Positions 9,811-18,949 of a stretch of DNA of 64,000 nt are shown here, piece by piece. Below the pieces are notes generated by a model, which saw only the letters and a program-made list of their open reading frames with translations, ran no database searches and had not been told where the DNA came from. Position numbers and translations under genes: made by a program. Positions within the stretch are counted from its first letter, which is position 1; every line of letters starts with the position of its first letter. The stretch comes from Chrysophaeum taylorii (lineage: Eukaryota; Sar; Pelagophyceae; Pelagomonadales; Pelagomonadaceae). The stretch lies in NCBI GenBank assembly GCA_029834535.1, contig JAQMWT010000356.1:124001-188000 (forward strand), given 5' to 3'.

Positions 9811-10965
9811 TCAATTATTATGGTTTGCTGTTGTTGATGAAGCGATGTTCGGTGAGGATTTCACGGATAGCGTGGGATTGGTCGATTGCGAGCGTGCGAC
9901 GTGCGCGATCACGCGTAATGCGGAGACCAACGTAAGTGTGAAGATCGAGCTCGTTGACATCAGTGAAGGCTTTGAAACGGAGGAATAAGGCTTGGTAATG
10001 GCCAAGGCAATGACGAGGGTGCGCCACAAGAAGAAGATCATCAACGACAAGAACGAGACGGAGAACGACAGCAGGATTGAGCACGAGCTTGTAACTGCAA
10101 GTGTCGCCAGATCCGCGGACGAAGCCACAATCATTGACAAGGAAGCGTTCCAAATAAAGCCACCAATTACGACAAGCTTGTTTGCAACCATACCAAGAGC
10201 GACGGAGCTTGTAAACGATTTTGGAACCATCTGTGGGTTGGCGAGGAGCATAACCTTCGGGTGGCCAGACATAGATGTCTTCGTCAATGGGAGCTTGGAT
10301 AAAGCGGAGCTGACATCCAACTTATGCAAATCCCAGTCGTGAACGGTAACAAAGGTGAGAAAGAAGCGCATGGTGACGATGTTGGCAACTGGAGAATACG
10401 TATCGTGATAATCAATACCGTGAACCTGGGTGCAACCGCGGACAACGAGGCGAGCCTTGTACGATGTGAAGCGGTCAGATTCATACTTCTTGCGGAGGAC
10501 CCACTTTAAAGTGCAGATGTTGCCAGAAAAAGTAGAAGGAACGCGAACAACATCCCAGCAACCGCGCTGACCGAGGGAATGATATTCTTTGGCGATGGCT
10601 TGTAACCAGCCAGGACGTTCAGGATTTGTTTGAGCTAAAGCTTCGCGTAAATTTGTGGAAGTGATAGCGCCGTCATCAATATAAGAATATTGAGAGGTTT
10701 CTTTGGAAGCAGAGTAATGAACGTGGACAGATTGGGGATCAACAAGGGTATGAGCTAGACAACGGGGAAGGAAGACATAATGAACTAACAAACGAAAGCT
10801 AGAATAAGTGACATACCAGAGAGTGACAGGAGGAAACAGAATCGACATTGCGTTGTGGACAAACGCTAGAATGTGAGTTCGAAGGTTCGTGAGTAGGGTC
10901 TGTTTCAGCATGATATGCGCGTTGGTCGACTTTGCGCTGTCGGCTCCGTTTGGCTCGACGTACAC
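9811..10965 (-). pseudogene. Copia reverse transcriptase region
   Basis: The RVT_2 domain is recognisable by LREALAQTNPERPGWLQAIA, then CTLKWVLRKKYESDRFTSYK, ARLVVRGCTQVHGIDYHDTY and SPVANIVTMRFFLTFVTVHD. The catalytic YVDD-type box reads VVDDLLLVA in an overlapping frame at about 9818-10153, which shows a frameshift between the palm's front part and its active site. The upstream part overlaps the end of the integrase frame. Confidence 0.85.
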
Positions 10966-12241
10966 TTTTCGTATTGTTTGCTGATGGTTGTGGTATTGTT
11001 TCTGGGGTGATCAGTCCCGATAAGGCCGGCTCCTGAGCATCAAAAACAGGAGACAAGGGAGCAACAGCGGAAGACAAACGAGGGTCATAATAATAAAATA
11101 AGTCGGGGAAACGAGAATCCACAAGAGGAGGAGGAAGGGGTTGGGAGGACAGGGACTTACGCATAGCAACATTCTCGTCGAAAACGACATCAATAGAAGT
11201 GTGGATGACAGGACCGGTGGAGCGTTGAAGCAGAATGCGGTAACCAGGTCCTGCAGAGGGATACCCAATGAAGATGCCAGTAATAGCTTTGGTAGGCCAT
11301 TTGTCGCCAGTAAGAATAGCAGCAGGGCAGCCCCAAACACGAAGAAAATCGACGCGGGGCAAGGTTTCGTGAAGCATTTCATGTGGCGTCATGTAACCAG
11401 GGTTGGAGGCGTTTGGCATGAGCTCGGAGATGAACTCAGCCGCTTCCATGGCCCAACGCCAAAAATCAGGTGGACGGTGCGCACGCACCAAAAGAGTGCG
11501 AGTAATATCAGCAGTTGCGCGATGAGAGCGTTCCACAACACCAGAGAAAGCGTGCGCCTGTGAAGTTTTGGACTGAGCAGCAGGAGCCCGTTTGAGGGCG
11601 ATGTTGTTGCCCAGACAGAAGGTTTCGAATTGGCCCATAAGAGAGCGGTCACGATCTGTGTAGATGAGGGCAATACGATAGCCAAAGGGTCGAACCACAG
11701 TACACAAAAAAAGTTCGAGTTGACGAGCGTTCGTGAGTGCATCGTGTCGTGGAGCAAAGTAACGTGTGCGGCGGCGCGTATGATCATCGACAAACGTAAG
11801 GATGGCACGGTCTTGGTAAATCAAAGAAGGAACACCGGTAAACATGAGATCTGCGTGGATAATGAGATAGGGTGCAACGGCACGTGGGCGGGACAAAATT
11901 TCGTTTGCAGGAAGAGAGCTGGGAGTGGATGCACGTGTTTTACGTTGGCCAACATGCGCAGCATGCATTTTACCTAAAGCACGAGCAGGACAAAAAGAAA
12001 GAGACGCGGAGCTTGGGAAAAGAGGTGCACCAACATCGAGAGAAGACAAACGCCGAATATAGGGAGGACTATAATGACCAAGACGAGCATGCCAAATGTC
12101 ATAATTGAGTTGAGTACGTTGAGACACAACGGGAAACGCAGAAGGGTCTTGTACGCGAGGGCAAGAAGAAAATGCCACAAAAGGGGAAACAAAATCCACG
12201 TAGGGCGCAGCGGTCGTATTGCAGATCCAACAGACGATCAA
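10799..12241 (-). pseudogene. Copia integrase region
   Basis: The frame starts with the pre-integrase zinc-binding motif WHARLGHYSPPYIRRL and continues into an rve integrase core. The expected acidic residues sit in HADLMFTG, in YTDRDRSLMGQFETF and near SGVVERSHRATADI. The downstream MTPHEMLHETLP, LRVWGCPA and FIGYPSAGPGYRI blocks are typical of copia polyproteins. It is the longest intact stretch of the element. The cysteines of the HHCC finger are not all visible, so the finger may be damaged. Confidence 0.88.
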
Positions 12242-12513
12242 GAGAAGACCACAGCGACGAAGCAGAGGAATGACATGATGCGTCTGGCGGTGACGTAAGA
12301 TTCGTTGCGGATGAGTAGGGCCAGCATCCTGGATCGTATGACAGTCGTAACCAACTTGTTCAAGGGCATGATCAGAAAGAATCCGTTTGTCGCCAAGGCC
12401 AGGAGAGATGAGGGTATGCGGGAACGCGACATGGATGATGCCATGAGGGGCGGAAAGAGTGGGTGCAGGAGAAGGAAGACCACGATTGTCAAGAGGACCA
12501 ATGGAAGGGAACG

Positions 12514-14016
12514 TTAAGCGAGCAGTGCCAGAACCAGAAACAGAGCCAGTGCCGAGAGCCGAACTGATTGAGTGCTGTTGAGTGTTGTCAAGGTCAGTAA
12601 GACCTTCAGGGGAATTGAAGAGATTGACGTTGGCACCTGTATCGTAGACAACGAGGCGAAGATTGTTGAAGTGAAGATAATCGCGCTCACGGGCTGTAAG
12701 CAGAGCGGCAAGGGCATTGGTGGATTGAAAGGACTTGGTGTGGGGGAGATGGAAAAAAGATGGAAATTGAAAGACGGGTAGGTGGGTGCAGAAAAAGATG
12801 GGTCAGGAGGGGATATGGTGGTGGAAGGCGGGACAGGGGGCGTGGTGGAGGGTGGCAACGCAAGAAGCGGCGGAGAGGGTTGAGAGGGAGGCAAGAGTGG
12901 GATGGGGGCGGAGATATAGTTTTGGTAGAATGGTGGATTGGGGGGAGGTGGGTATTGGGGACGAGGGCGAGGTGGGTATGGGGGACGAAAAAGAGGGCGG
13001 GTGGCGGCTTGGGGGAGTAAGTAGCGATGGCGCTTGCGACAATCCTTCTTGTGATGGCCAGGAATGCCACAAAAAGTGACAAAGGTCAGTAGGGCGTGGG
13101 CGCTTGGGATTAGGAGAGCCACGGGAAAATGGGGGCGGGGGCCTGGAACGGAAAGGTGGGCGAGGGCCGGAACGTGGATTGAAGCGCAAAGCATTGAGAC
13201 GATGAAGGCATTTGGCAGTAGGATGGTTGGTGCGACCACAAAAGTCGCAACGATCGCGACGGCGGGGACTCTCACGTATAGCAACGGTGACAAGCGGAGA
13301 CTTGGTCTGGAGATAATCGAAGACTTTGCTGTTGAGGCGATCAACGAAACCATCATATGTGCGCAGTTTAGGGTCAAGTGCAATGAGATCCTTAGACAAG
13401 ATCGAGTCGGGGATTTTGGTCTGAAGCAATTGCAATGCAAGAGCGTCAGGGAAATCTTGATGATGCCGAGCAACTTGAACACCGGTGATGAACTTGTTAA
13501 GAAAAGACTCAAGTTCATCGAGATTATTGTATTGCACACCAAGGAATGCAGTGAAGCAATTGCAGACTGAGCGGCGCGATCCCCATGGCCCGTGTAGACA
13601 TCGGTAATGCGCTTGTAGAGCCGCGTGAAGTTCATATCACGGTTTTCTCGGATATCCGCACGATCAGTATCATGCATCGGGAGAGCCATAAACAGAGCAG
13701 AGTACCAACGTTGCTGCTTGACGCCAAATTCTTCTTCTTCAGAGCAGCCAGAGGTTGAGATGCTGGTCCAAGTTTCGTTGGTCAAAATAATGCGATCGCC
13801 GGTGGAAATGATCATGTTTTCAAGACGACGTGTCCATTGGTGGAAAAGATGTCGCTCCCCACTGAAAAAACAAAGCATCAAGTTTTTGAGAAAGTTTACT
13901 GTCTTTAATTTCGATCGAGGACATGATAGACGACAACGAACCGAACACGTAGCAATGAACTGAAGCCGAGGAGGAGTCGCCGCGAAGTCAAGCACAGGTT
14001 CGATCGAAACGAACAC
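12514..14016 (-). pseudogene. Copia gag and protease region
   Basis: The right half (about 13540-14016) encodes an N-terminal gag region (NETWTSI, QQRWYSALFMALPMHDTDRA). Gag continues in another frame at 12803-13537, where CDFCGRTNHPTAKC is a CX2CX4HX4C zinc knuckle. Near 12625-12645 a third frame reads VVYDTGANVNLF, the aspartic protease active site. Between knuckle and protease is a long proline-rich spacer with a biased T/C-rich coding strand. At least two frameshifts separate these parts, so a full Gag-Pol cannot be made. Confidence 0.8.
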
Positions 14017-14025
14017 CTGCTACCA
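14010..14025 (-). other. Retrotransposon primer-binding site
   Basis: Directly next to the inner edge of the 5' LTR the minus strand reads TGGTAGCAGGTGTTCG. It begins TGGTAGCAG, which complements the 3' end of eukaryotic initiator methionine tRNA, the usual primer of copia elements. Position and sequence together support the LTR boundary at 14026. Confidence 0.7.
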
Positions 14026-14172
14026 TGTGACAACTGGAATGGGGCGTTACACGAGCGATAAGGGAATGACGTAGGGTCCAAGGATTGATGACGTCATTCA
14101 CGGTATCCCCTAACACTCCCCCCAAACTGGATACGAGATGCAGGGGTAAGTGTCATAGCTTCGTCAGTTACA
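14026..14172 (-). repeat. 5' LTR of copia element
   Basis: It runs from TGTAACTGACGAAGC to CCAGTTGTCACA on the minus strand, with TG...CA ends. It is about 147 bp, short for copia. A perfect TGACGTCA palindrome (14089-14096) and another TGACGTA half-site lie inside and may be bZIP-factor sites driving the element. Confidence 0.8.
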
Positions 14173-14571
14173 GTAATTATAGTCATAGAGTTCCGGTCAT
14201 CTTCCAGGAATGAAATAATGGATCCTTTTTTTGGATGGATGAATCTCTCTCTGACCACATATAGAAGAGAGGAGTGTTCATCATCGAGGGCCGCTGGCTC
14301 GACGAAGAAGGAGCCTCTGCTGGAAAGTAGTCCAGGCGGCGGACATCATTACATTCGGCAAGAAGAAAGAAGGAAAGAAAGAAAGAAAGAAAGAAGCTCC
14401 AGGAATAATATTATCAAAAGAACCATAAAACTTGAAAAAAGAGAGAGATACCCCCGTAGTTAGTTGCATGAAAAATAAATATAATAGGCCGGCGGCGCTC
14501 AGGAACGAGGAGTAGTGCAAGGACCAACAGCCTCCTCGAGGTGGCGCGCACTTTTATTTATAATGATATTG
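14173..14571. other. Intergenic, microsatellite-bearing
   Basis: No gene seen. A GAAA/GGAAA-rich tract lies around 14360-14395. The right end is the 3' flank of the GT29 gene. Confidence 0.6.
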
Positions 14572-15426
14572 TCACCGGCGATGGTGGCGTTTGTGGTGGC
14601 GGGGAGGGGTGAGGACGTCGACGCAGCGCGCGCTTTGGAGGTACTCGGTGCGCCACTTGTCCTCCGCCGCGATGTCGTGCGTGGAGACTGGGACGAGGTG
14701 CTTTGTGGAGTCGTTTTTAAACCCCTCGGTCTCGTGACCCGGGTGTCGTTTGTCAAAGTAGTGGTAGGGATGCGGGAATGCCTCGTGTCGTCGCATCGCG
14801 TCGGAGATTTCGAGGTAGTCCTCGTGGGAATCAAAGCCGAAGAAGACGACGTATTGGCACAAGTTGAGGGCGACGGCGGTGGCGAGCATGCCGGTGGTAA
14901 GTTTTGGCGCGTTGGGCGGGAGCTCGATCGACAGGTTCAAGGACGGCGACTGGAGGCAGTGAAGAGCAGCCACGTCACTGGCGTGGACGATAGGGAGCGC
15001 GGGGAGATCCTTTTTTTCCAGTTTTTCGCGGCAATCTTTGCCGCGCTTTTTTTTGACTAGCATTTCGTCGCCGGTGATGTTTTTGTTGGCGATTCTGACG
15101 GTCGTCCGACTCCCGACGTCTGCCTCGAAGCCCTGGAAGGGCGCGTAGTTTGCCCTGAAGACCGCATCGTGGGCGTCGATCGTCGGGCCGAGTCCCTCGT
15201 TGAGGAGCGCTCCAGATGACCCGACGACAGCGCAGGTCCGCCACCACGGCCGGTTGTAGTACGTCGCGTTCGGCATTGTCCCCGACCTCGCGACGAAGTT
15301 CTCGATGCTCTGCGACTTGCCGCAGGTGCTCGAGCAGTTGAGGTGGGCGAGGCATTTCCTCTCGGACGCAACCGCGTAGCCTCGACCTCTCGTCGTCGTC
15401 GGAATGATTATGATGATGAGTGCCAT
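14572..15426 (-). CDS. GT29 sialyltransferase-like glycosyltransferase
   Basis: Predicted type II Golgi enzyme of the sialyltransferase fold. An ATG at 15426 gives [12 protein letters not shown] as a short membrane anchor; an upstream ATG at 15450 adds eight residues. The L sialylmotif is clear ([19 protein letters not shown] ... [20 protein letters not shown]), followed by the S motif ([18 protein letters not shown] ... FFGF), motif III (PYHYFD) and a VS motif of the HX4E type (HDIAAE). Cysteines needed for the L-S disulphide are present (CAVVG and ALNLC). Algal GT29 proteins may not use sialic acid, so donor and acceptor are unknown. It is divergent to a second glycosyltransferase-like gene with only about 31 bp between start codons. 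Confidence 0.9.
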   Translation of the reverse strand: MALIIIIIPTTTRGRGYAVASERKCLAHLNCSSTCGKSQSIENFVARSGTMPNATYYNRPWWRTCAVVGSSGALLNEGLGPTIDAHDAVFRANYAPFQGFEADVGSRTTVRIANKNITGDEMLVKKKRGKDCREKLEKKDLPALPIVHASDVAALHCLQSPSLNLSIELPPNAPKLTTGMLATAVALNLCQYVVFFGFDSHEDYLEISDAMRRHEAFPHPYHYFDKRHPGHETEGFKNDSTKHLVPVSTHDIAAEDKWRTEYLQSARCVDVLTPPRHHKRHHRR

Positions 15427-15457
15427 AATTTTTGGACAGAAGAAAAACATCTATAGG
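15427..15457. promoter_or_regulatory. Very short bidirectional start region
   Basis: Only 31 bp lie between the preferred ATGs of the GT29 gene (minus) and the next glycosyltransferase-like gene (plus). If the outer ATGs (15450 minus, 15404 plus) are used the two coding regions overlap antisense. Promoter elements for each gene must therefore lie within the other gene's 5' end. Confidence 0.5.
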
Positions 15458-16507
15458 ATGTTGTTGTTGTTGTTGGTCGCTAGGATTATTATGGCCAAGG
15501 AGTGCCGCGTTTGCGTGGAAAGCGGGCCGCGGCTGTACGTGCACGCGCGGCGCGATGGTCCCGGTGCGACCGTGCACAACCTGATCTACGCTTTGGCCAT
15601 TGCTGCGCGGCACGAGATGCGATTTGGGGGGGCCATCTCTTCGGCCCCAACCCATTTTTTCAAGGGCATCGACGTCGCCGACTTCGCCGCCAAAGCACTA
15701 GGGTTCTCGGACCCCAAGACGTTCCTGACTCCTCCGTCGGTGGCGCCGGCGCTCAATTTCAGCTCGGTCTTCGAGTTCGAAGAGTACGTGAAGAAGAAGC
15801 ACGGAGGCGGCGCGCCGGATCGCGACGCTATCCTTTCGACCTCTCACATGATCAAGAAGCAGGGCCTCGAGGGCGTCAAGAAGAAGCGGCCCCACACGCG
15901 CCTCGACGAGTACCTGACGAAAGACTTCCTCAAAAAACTCCGGGGCTGCCGCCCCCCTTGGATGAATTCTACGACCCGGATTCGCGCGCCCGCGACTACG
16001 CCGCCGTTGCGGGTTGTGATGCACGCGCGGCGCGGCGACCGCGAAGGAACGCCCGACGCCGAGTTTTTCAGGGTGGCCCGGTTCATCAAACATCTCGTCC
16101 GCGACGCCGAACTTTCTGTGTATTCTTTGCCCGAAGGCTTCAACGAATCTGCGTTCCGACGCGAGGATTTCACTCCGCACGTCGACACCATGAAGGCCAA
16201 CAACGAGCACCTGTTGTTCGAAGTCTGGACTACCTTCGCGACGGCCGACGTTTTGTTGGTGGACACCTCGAGCTTTTCTTGGGCTCCAGCTTTTTTTAAT
16301 CCCCGCTGCGTCCTCTACCACCCGTATCGCCTGGCCTACCCCGAAGACCGGCTCGCCCTCGGCTCGTGGGTCCCGAGCACCGACCTCGACCGCGTCCGAC
16401 ACTGCGTCGCCGACCTCATCCTCCAGAAGAAGACAAATCAACAGAACCAAAGGTGGTGGCGCGAACAAAGAAAAAACCAAGAAGAAGAAGAAGAAGAGTG
16501 CGGGTAA
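15458..16507 (+). CDS. Putative glycosyltransferase (HARRGD-motif, fucosyltransferase-like)
   Basis: The 349-residue protein starts MLLLLLVARIIMAKECRVC, a good signal peptide or signal anchor; an upstream in-frame ATG at 15404 is less likely. The core has VVMHARRGDREGTPDAEFF at about 187-205, like the HxRRGD nucleotide-sugar-binding motif of GT23 and related fucosyltransferases. Near 265-285 it has TADVLLVDTSSFSWAPAFFN followed by VLYHPYR, a block common in related bacterial and algal glycosyltransferases where the Ser cluster follows a DVLVxSxSSFS pattern. The tail is Gln/Glu-rich. Secretory location and pairing with GT29 suggest a role in glycan synthesis. The exact reaction is unknown. Confidence 0.68.
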   Translation: MLLLLLVARIIMAKECRVCVESGPRLYVHARRDGPGATVHNLIYALAIAARHEMRFGGAISSAPTHFFKGIDVADFAAKALGFSDPKTFLTPPSVAPALNFSSVFEFEEYVKKKHGGGAPDRDAILSTSHMIKKQGLEGVKKKRPHTRLDEYLTKDFLKKLRGCRPPWMNSTTRIRAPATTPPLRVVMHARRGDREGTPDAEFFRVARFIKHLVRDAELSVYSLPEGFNESAFRREDFTPHVDTMKANNEHLLFEVWTTFATADVLLVDTSSFSWAPAFFNPRCVLYHPYRLAYPEDRLALGSWVPSTDLDRVRHCVADLILQKKTNQQNQRWWREQRKNQEEEEEECG

Positions 16508-16527
16508 CTTTTTTTAGATTTATTATT

Positions 16528-17856
16528 TCATGAAGGAGACATGGAGAATACCGCGTAGGACGCGACGAGGAAGAGGGCGGCCAGGTAAAAGGGCGCCGCG
16601 AGGATCGCGCGCTGATGGTGGCCGCCGCCAGTCGTGGTGGCGGCCGCGCTCGCTCTGATCGCCGCGGCGAAGACGCGGCCGTAGAGCGGGTAGGCTGCCG
16701 CGGCCACGAGTTCCTGGGAGGTCTGGAGCGCGCCGAGGGTCGCGCCGCGTCGGTCGTCTTTGGCCTCGGAGGCCACTTTAGCGACGAGAGCGGGGATCAC
16801 CACCGAGCCGAGACCGCAGACGAAAATCGCGAGGAAAAAGTGGGCCGGCGTGGCGCACGCGCCTATAGCAACATAACCGGCCGCGTACACGAGGGCTCCG
16901 AGCGTGATGGACTTGGCCAAGCCGAGTCTAGGCACGGCGAAGCGCGGAAACATCGCGAGCGTGAATCCGACGACGACCAATAGCGGGCCCGCCTGCTGCG
17001 GTCCCCAGCCGAACGCCTTGTTCACGTAGTTGACGAAGGTCGTGTTGAGGGCCAGGTTCGCCATCCACGCAAACGCGAACGCGAGGCTCGCGAATTTGGC
17101 AGTTTGTCCGAGGAGCGCGAGAGCAGCGACTGGATTCGATTTCTTCGCGTCGAAGTTCCGCAGCGGAAGCTTGGCCTTCACCGACTCGGGGGTCACGAAC
17201 AGCGCCAGCAGACAGTTCATCAGCTGGATGCCGCAGGCGATCCACATCGGGAGCCGCAGGCTCTTCCGCGCGAGGATCCCAGCGAGCGGAAAGCCCAACA
17301 CGAACGCCCCCGCGGCGCTCAAGCCTTGGAACGTCCCGACGGCTACCGCGCGACGGTCGTCCGCGGGTGTCGCGTCCACTACGTACGCCGAGCACACGGC
17401 GTTCATGCACGAGGTTGCTCCGTCGATCAAATCCGCCGCGTATAGATGCCAGCGTAGTTTCGTCGACGCTTGAATCGCTACGGTCGACGCGTACCCGATG
17501 GCCGACGCCGCGATCAACGGCTTCCTACCCACGTGGTCCGAGAGTGCTCCCAGCGCGCCAACGGTCAGGAAGGTCAGGAGCTTGTCGAGTCCCTCGACGT
17601 CCCCGCCGACCTGGCTCGAGGCCGCCGACACCACCGTCGAGCCATCGGGGTTCACCACCGACGCCACAACCCGCGGCAAAACCGGAATGCACAACCCGAG
17701 GGACAAGAAGTACAGCCAGTTGTGGAGCACGGCCCACCCGTAATTCGGCTTCGGGACCGGCGGCATCCGGGACTTGGGCTGTTGCAACGCATGGCTCAAA
17801 GAAGAAGAAGAATTAGAGCATATTAATGCAACAACAACAACGAGACGACGACGCAT
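16528..17856 (-). CDS. MFS transporter, TetA/HIAT1-like
   Basis: Membrane transporter of the major facilitator superfamily with about 12 predicted helices over 442 residues. After a hydrophobic leader (MRRRLVVVVALICS) comes helix 1 (YGWAVLHNWLYFLSLGLCIP). The loop 2-3 signature is GALSDHVGRKPLIAASAIGY (about 100-119), the MFS motif A in the form typical of drug:H+ antiporters and the HIAT/TetA group. GTFQGLSAAGAFVLGFPLAG in helix 5 resembles motif C of antiporters. The substrate cannot be told. It follows the PH-domain gene on the same strand by 38 bp and converges with the glycosyltransferase-like gene at 16507, with 20 bp between stops. Confidence 0.88.
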   Translation of the reverse strand: MRRRLVVVVALICSNSSSSLSHALQQPKSRMPPVPKPNYGWAVLHNWLYFLSLGLCIPVLPRVVASVVNPDGSTVVSAASSQVGGDVEGLDKLLTFLTVGALGALSDHVGRKPLIAASAIGYASTVAIQASTKLRWHLYAADLIDGATSCMNAVCSAYVVDATPADDRRAVAVGTFQGLSAAGAFVLGFPLAGILARKSLRLPMWIACGIQLMNCLLALFVTPESVKAKLPLRNFDAKKSNPVAALALLGQTAKFASLAFAFAWMANLALNTTFVNYVNKAFGWGPQQAGPLLVVVGFTLAMFPRFAVPRLGLAKSITLGALVYAAGYVAIGACATPAHFFLAIFVCGLGSVVIPALVAKVASEAKDDRRGATLGALQTSQELVAAAAYPLYGRVFAAAIRASAAATTTGGGHHQRAILAAPFYLAALFLVASYAVFSMSPS

Positions 17857-17894
17857 CTTGTCTTGTCAACGGCACTATTATTATTTATTACTAC

Positions 17895-18893
17895 CTACTG
17901 CTGGAGTTTGGCGAGGAGGCAGGGCACAGCCGAGATCGGGAGCCAGGCGTCGGCGAAAAACACCTTGGTCTCGGGGGAGATGTCGCCGGCCTGGAACTTG
18001 AGCTTGATGGTGCGGACGTCGACTTTGTCGAAGGACATGGAATGATCGTCGTAGACGTAAAGATTGCTGCTATCATCCAGGACCTCGTCGCCGTCGTCGT
18101 CGCCACCGTCGTCGTCGTCAATGTGGGGAACGGGTCTCTTCGGGGGCGAACGGCGCTTGAAGACGAGGCCGAGGGGCCTCGGGGCACCGCGCACCGTGGC
18201 GAGGAGTTTCTCGAAGCCAGCGACGTCGAGATTTGGAGGTACCGGCGTGGCGTTGTATTCGGGGCATTCGAAGTCAAAGTCGTGCGTTTCGTGTAATCCC
18301 ACGAGCTCGTCGTCTGGGCGGAGCAAGGCGTGGGCAACGCCGTCGCCCTTATCGGGACAGGTCCTCGCGACAGCAACGGTCGTCCTCCCCGTGTCTTTCT
18401 CGCGACTCAGAGCGAGAGACAAGCCCAGCTCGACCGTCTCAAAGACCACAAGAGCGACGTCCTGGGCCCGTCGCACGGTCGGTTTGAGCTGTCGCACGCA
18501 AAAACTCAAGCTCCGAAGCCAGTCATCGTACTCGACCTGCGTAAACGCTCGCAGAGCGAACGGAAACGGACGCGGACGGCCGGTCGCGTCCGTCACCTTA
18601 TGAAGTTCAAAATAATAAGAATCCTCGCCCCCCGATGGCGCGTGTCGGCCCTTGAGGAGCGGGTCCCGCACCACGATCTCCGACTCGGCGAGCAACACCA
18701 CAACTCCCGCCTCGCGCAACAACTTAGGGTCTTCGTAATACCGGAACCGCCCGCCCCGGGGCTCCAGCACGAACCACCGCTTCGACCAGTTCCGACGACC
18801 CCCCCTTGACCCGCCCTTCTTCAGCAGACCACCCGTCACGCGCACGGCCGCGCCCTCCTCGTCCTTCTCGAGCCAGTACTCGGGCATCGGCAT
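17895..18893 (-). CDS. PH-domain protein with GYF-like C-terminus
   Basis: The first ATG is at 18893 (MPMPEYW), giving 332 residues. A pleckstrin-homology domain covers about 12-130: GGLLKKGG, RRNWSKRWFVLEPRGGRFRY, and the C-terminal helix with EYDDWLRSLSF, whose Trp is the hallmark of PH domains. A middle region (130-270) is of unknown type and may be PDZ-like (FETVELGLSLALSREKDTG). The last 50 residues (VDVRTIKLKFQAGDISPETK, VFFADAWLPISAVPCL) fit the GYF_2/DUF4339 pattern seen as KxGxISPxTxVWxxGMxxWxPxSxxP. It probably binds phosphoinositides at a membrane. An acidic DDDGGDDDGD stretch precedes the tail. Confidence 0.75.
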   Translation of the reverse strand: MPMPEYWLEKDEEGAAVRVTGGLLKKGGSRGGRRNWSKRWFVLEPRGGRFRYYEDPKLLREAGVVVLLAESEIVVRDPLLKGRHAPSGGEDSYYFELHKVTDATGRPRPFPFALRAFTQVEYDDWLRSLSFCVRQLKPTVRRAQDVALVVFETVELGLSLALSREKDTGRTTVAVARTCPDKGDGVAHALLRPDDELVGLHETHDFDFECPEYNATPVPPNLDVAGFEKLLATVRGAPRPLGLVFKRRSPPKRPVPHIDDDDGGDDDGDEVLDDSSNLYVYDDHSMSFDKVDVRTIKLKFQAGDISPETKVFFADAWLPISAVPCLLAKLQQ

Positions 18894-18949
18894 CCTCAAC
18901 GCCTCCAACGGCCTTTTTACCGGACATGTCGTGTGTCATCAACGGTTCT

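Larger units (their letters stand above)
8878..14172 (-). mobile_element. Ty1/copia-type LTR retrotransposon, decayed
   Basis: The element reads right to left: 5' LTR (14026-14172), primer-binding site (14010-14025), gag with zinc knuckle, protease, integrase, reverse transcriptase, RNase H, 3' LTR (8878-8969). Integrase before reverse transcriptase is the copia order. Several frameshifts break the coding sequence, so it is not autonomous. The LTRs share both ends (TGTAAC/TGTAGT start and CCAGTTGTCACA finish, minus strand). No matching target-site duplication is evident, and no polypurine tract is seen next to the 3' LTR on the coding strand. Confidence 0.9.
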
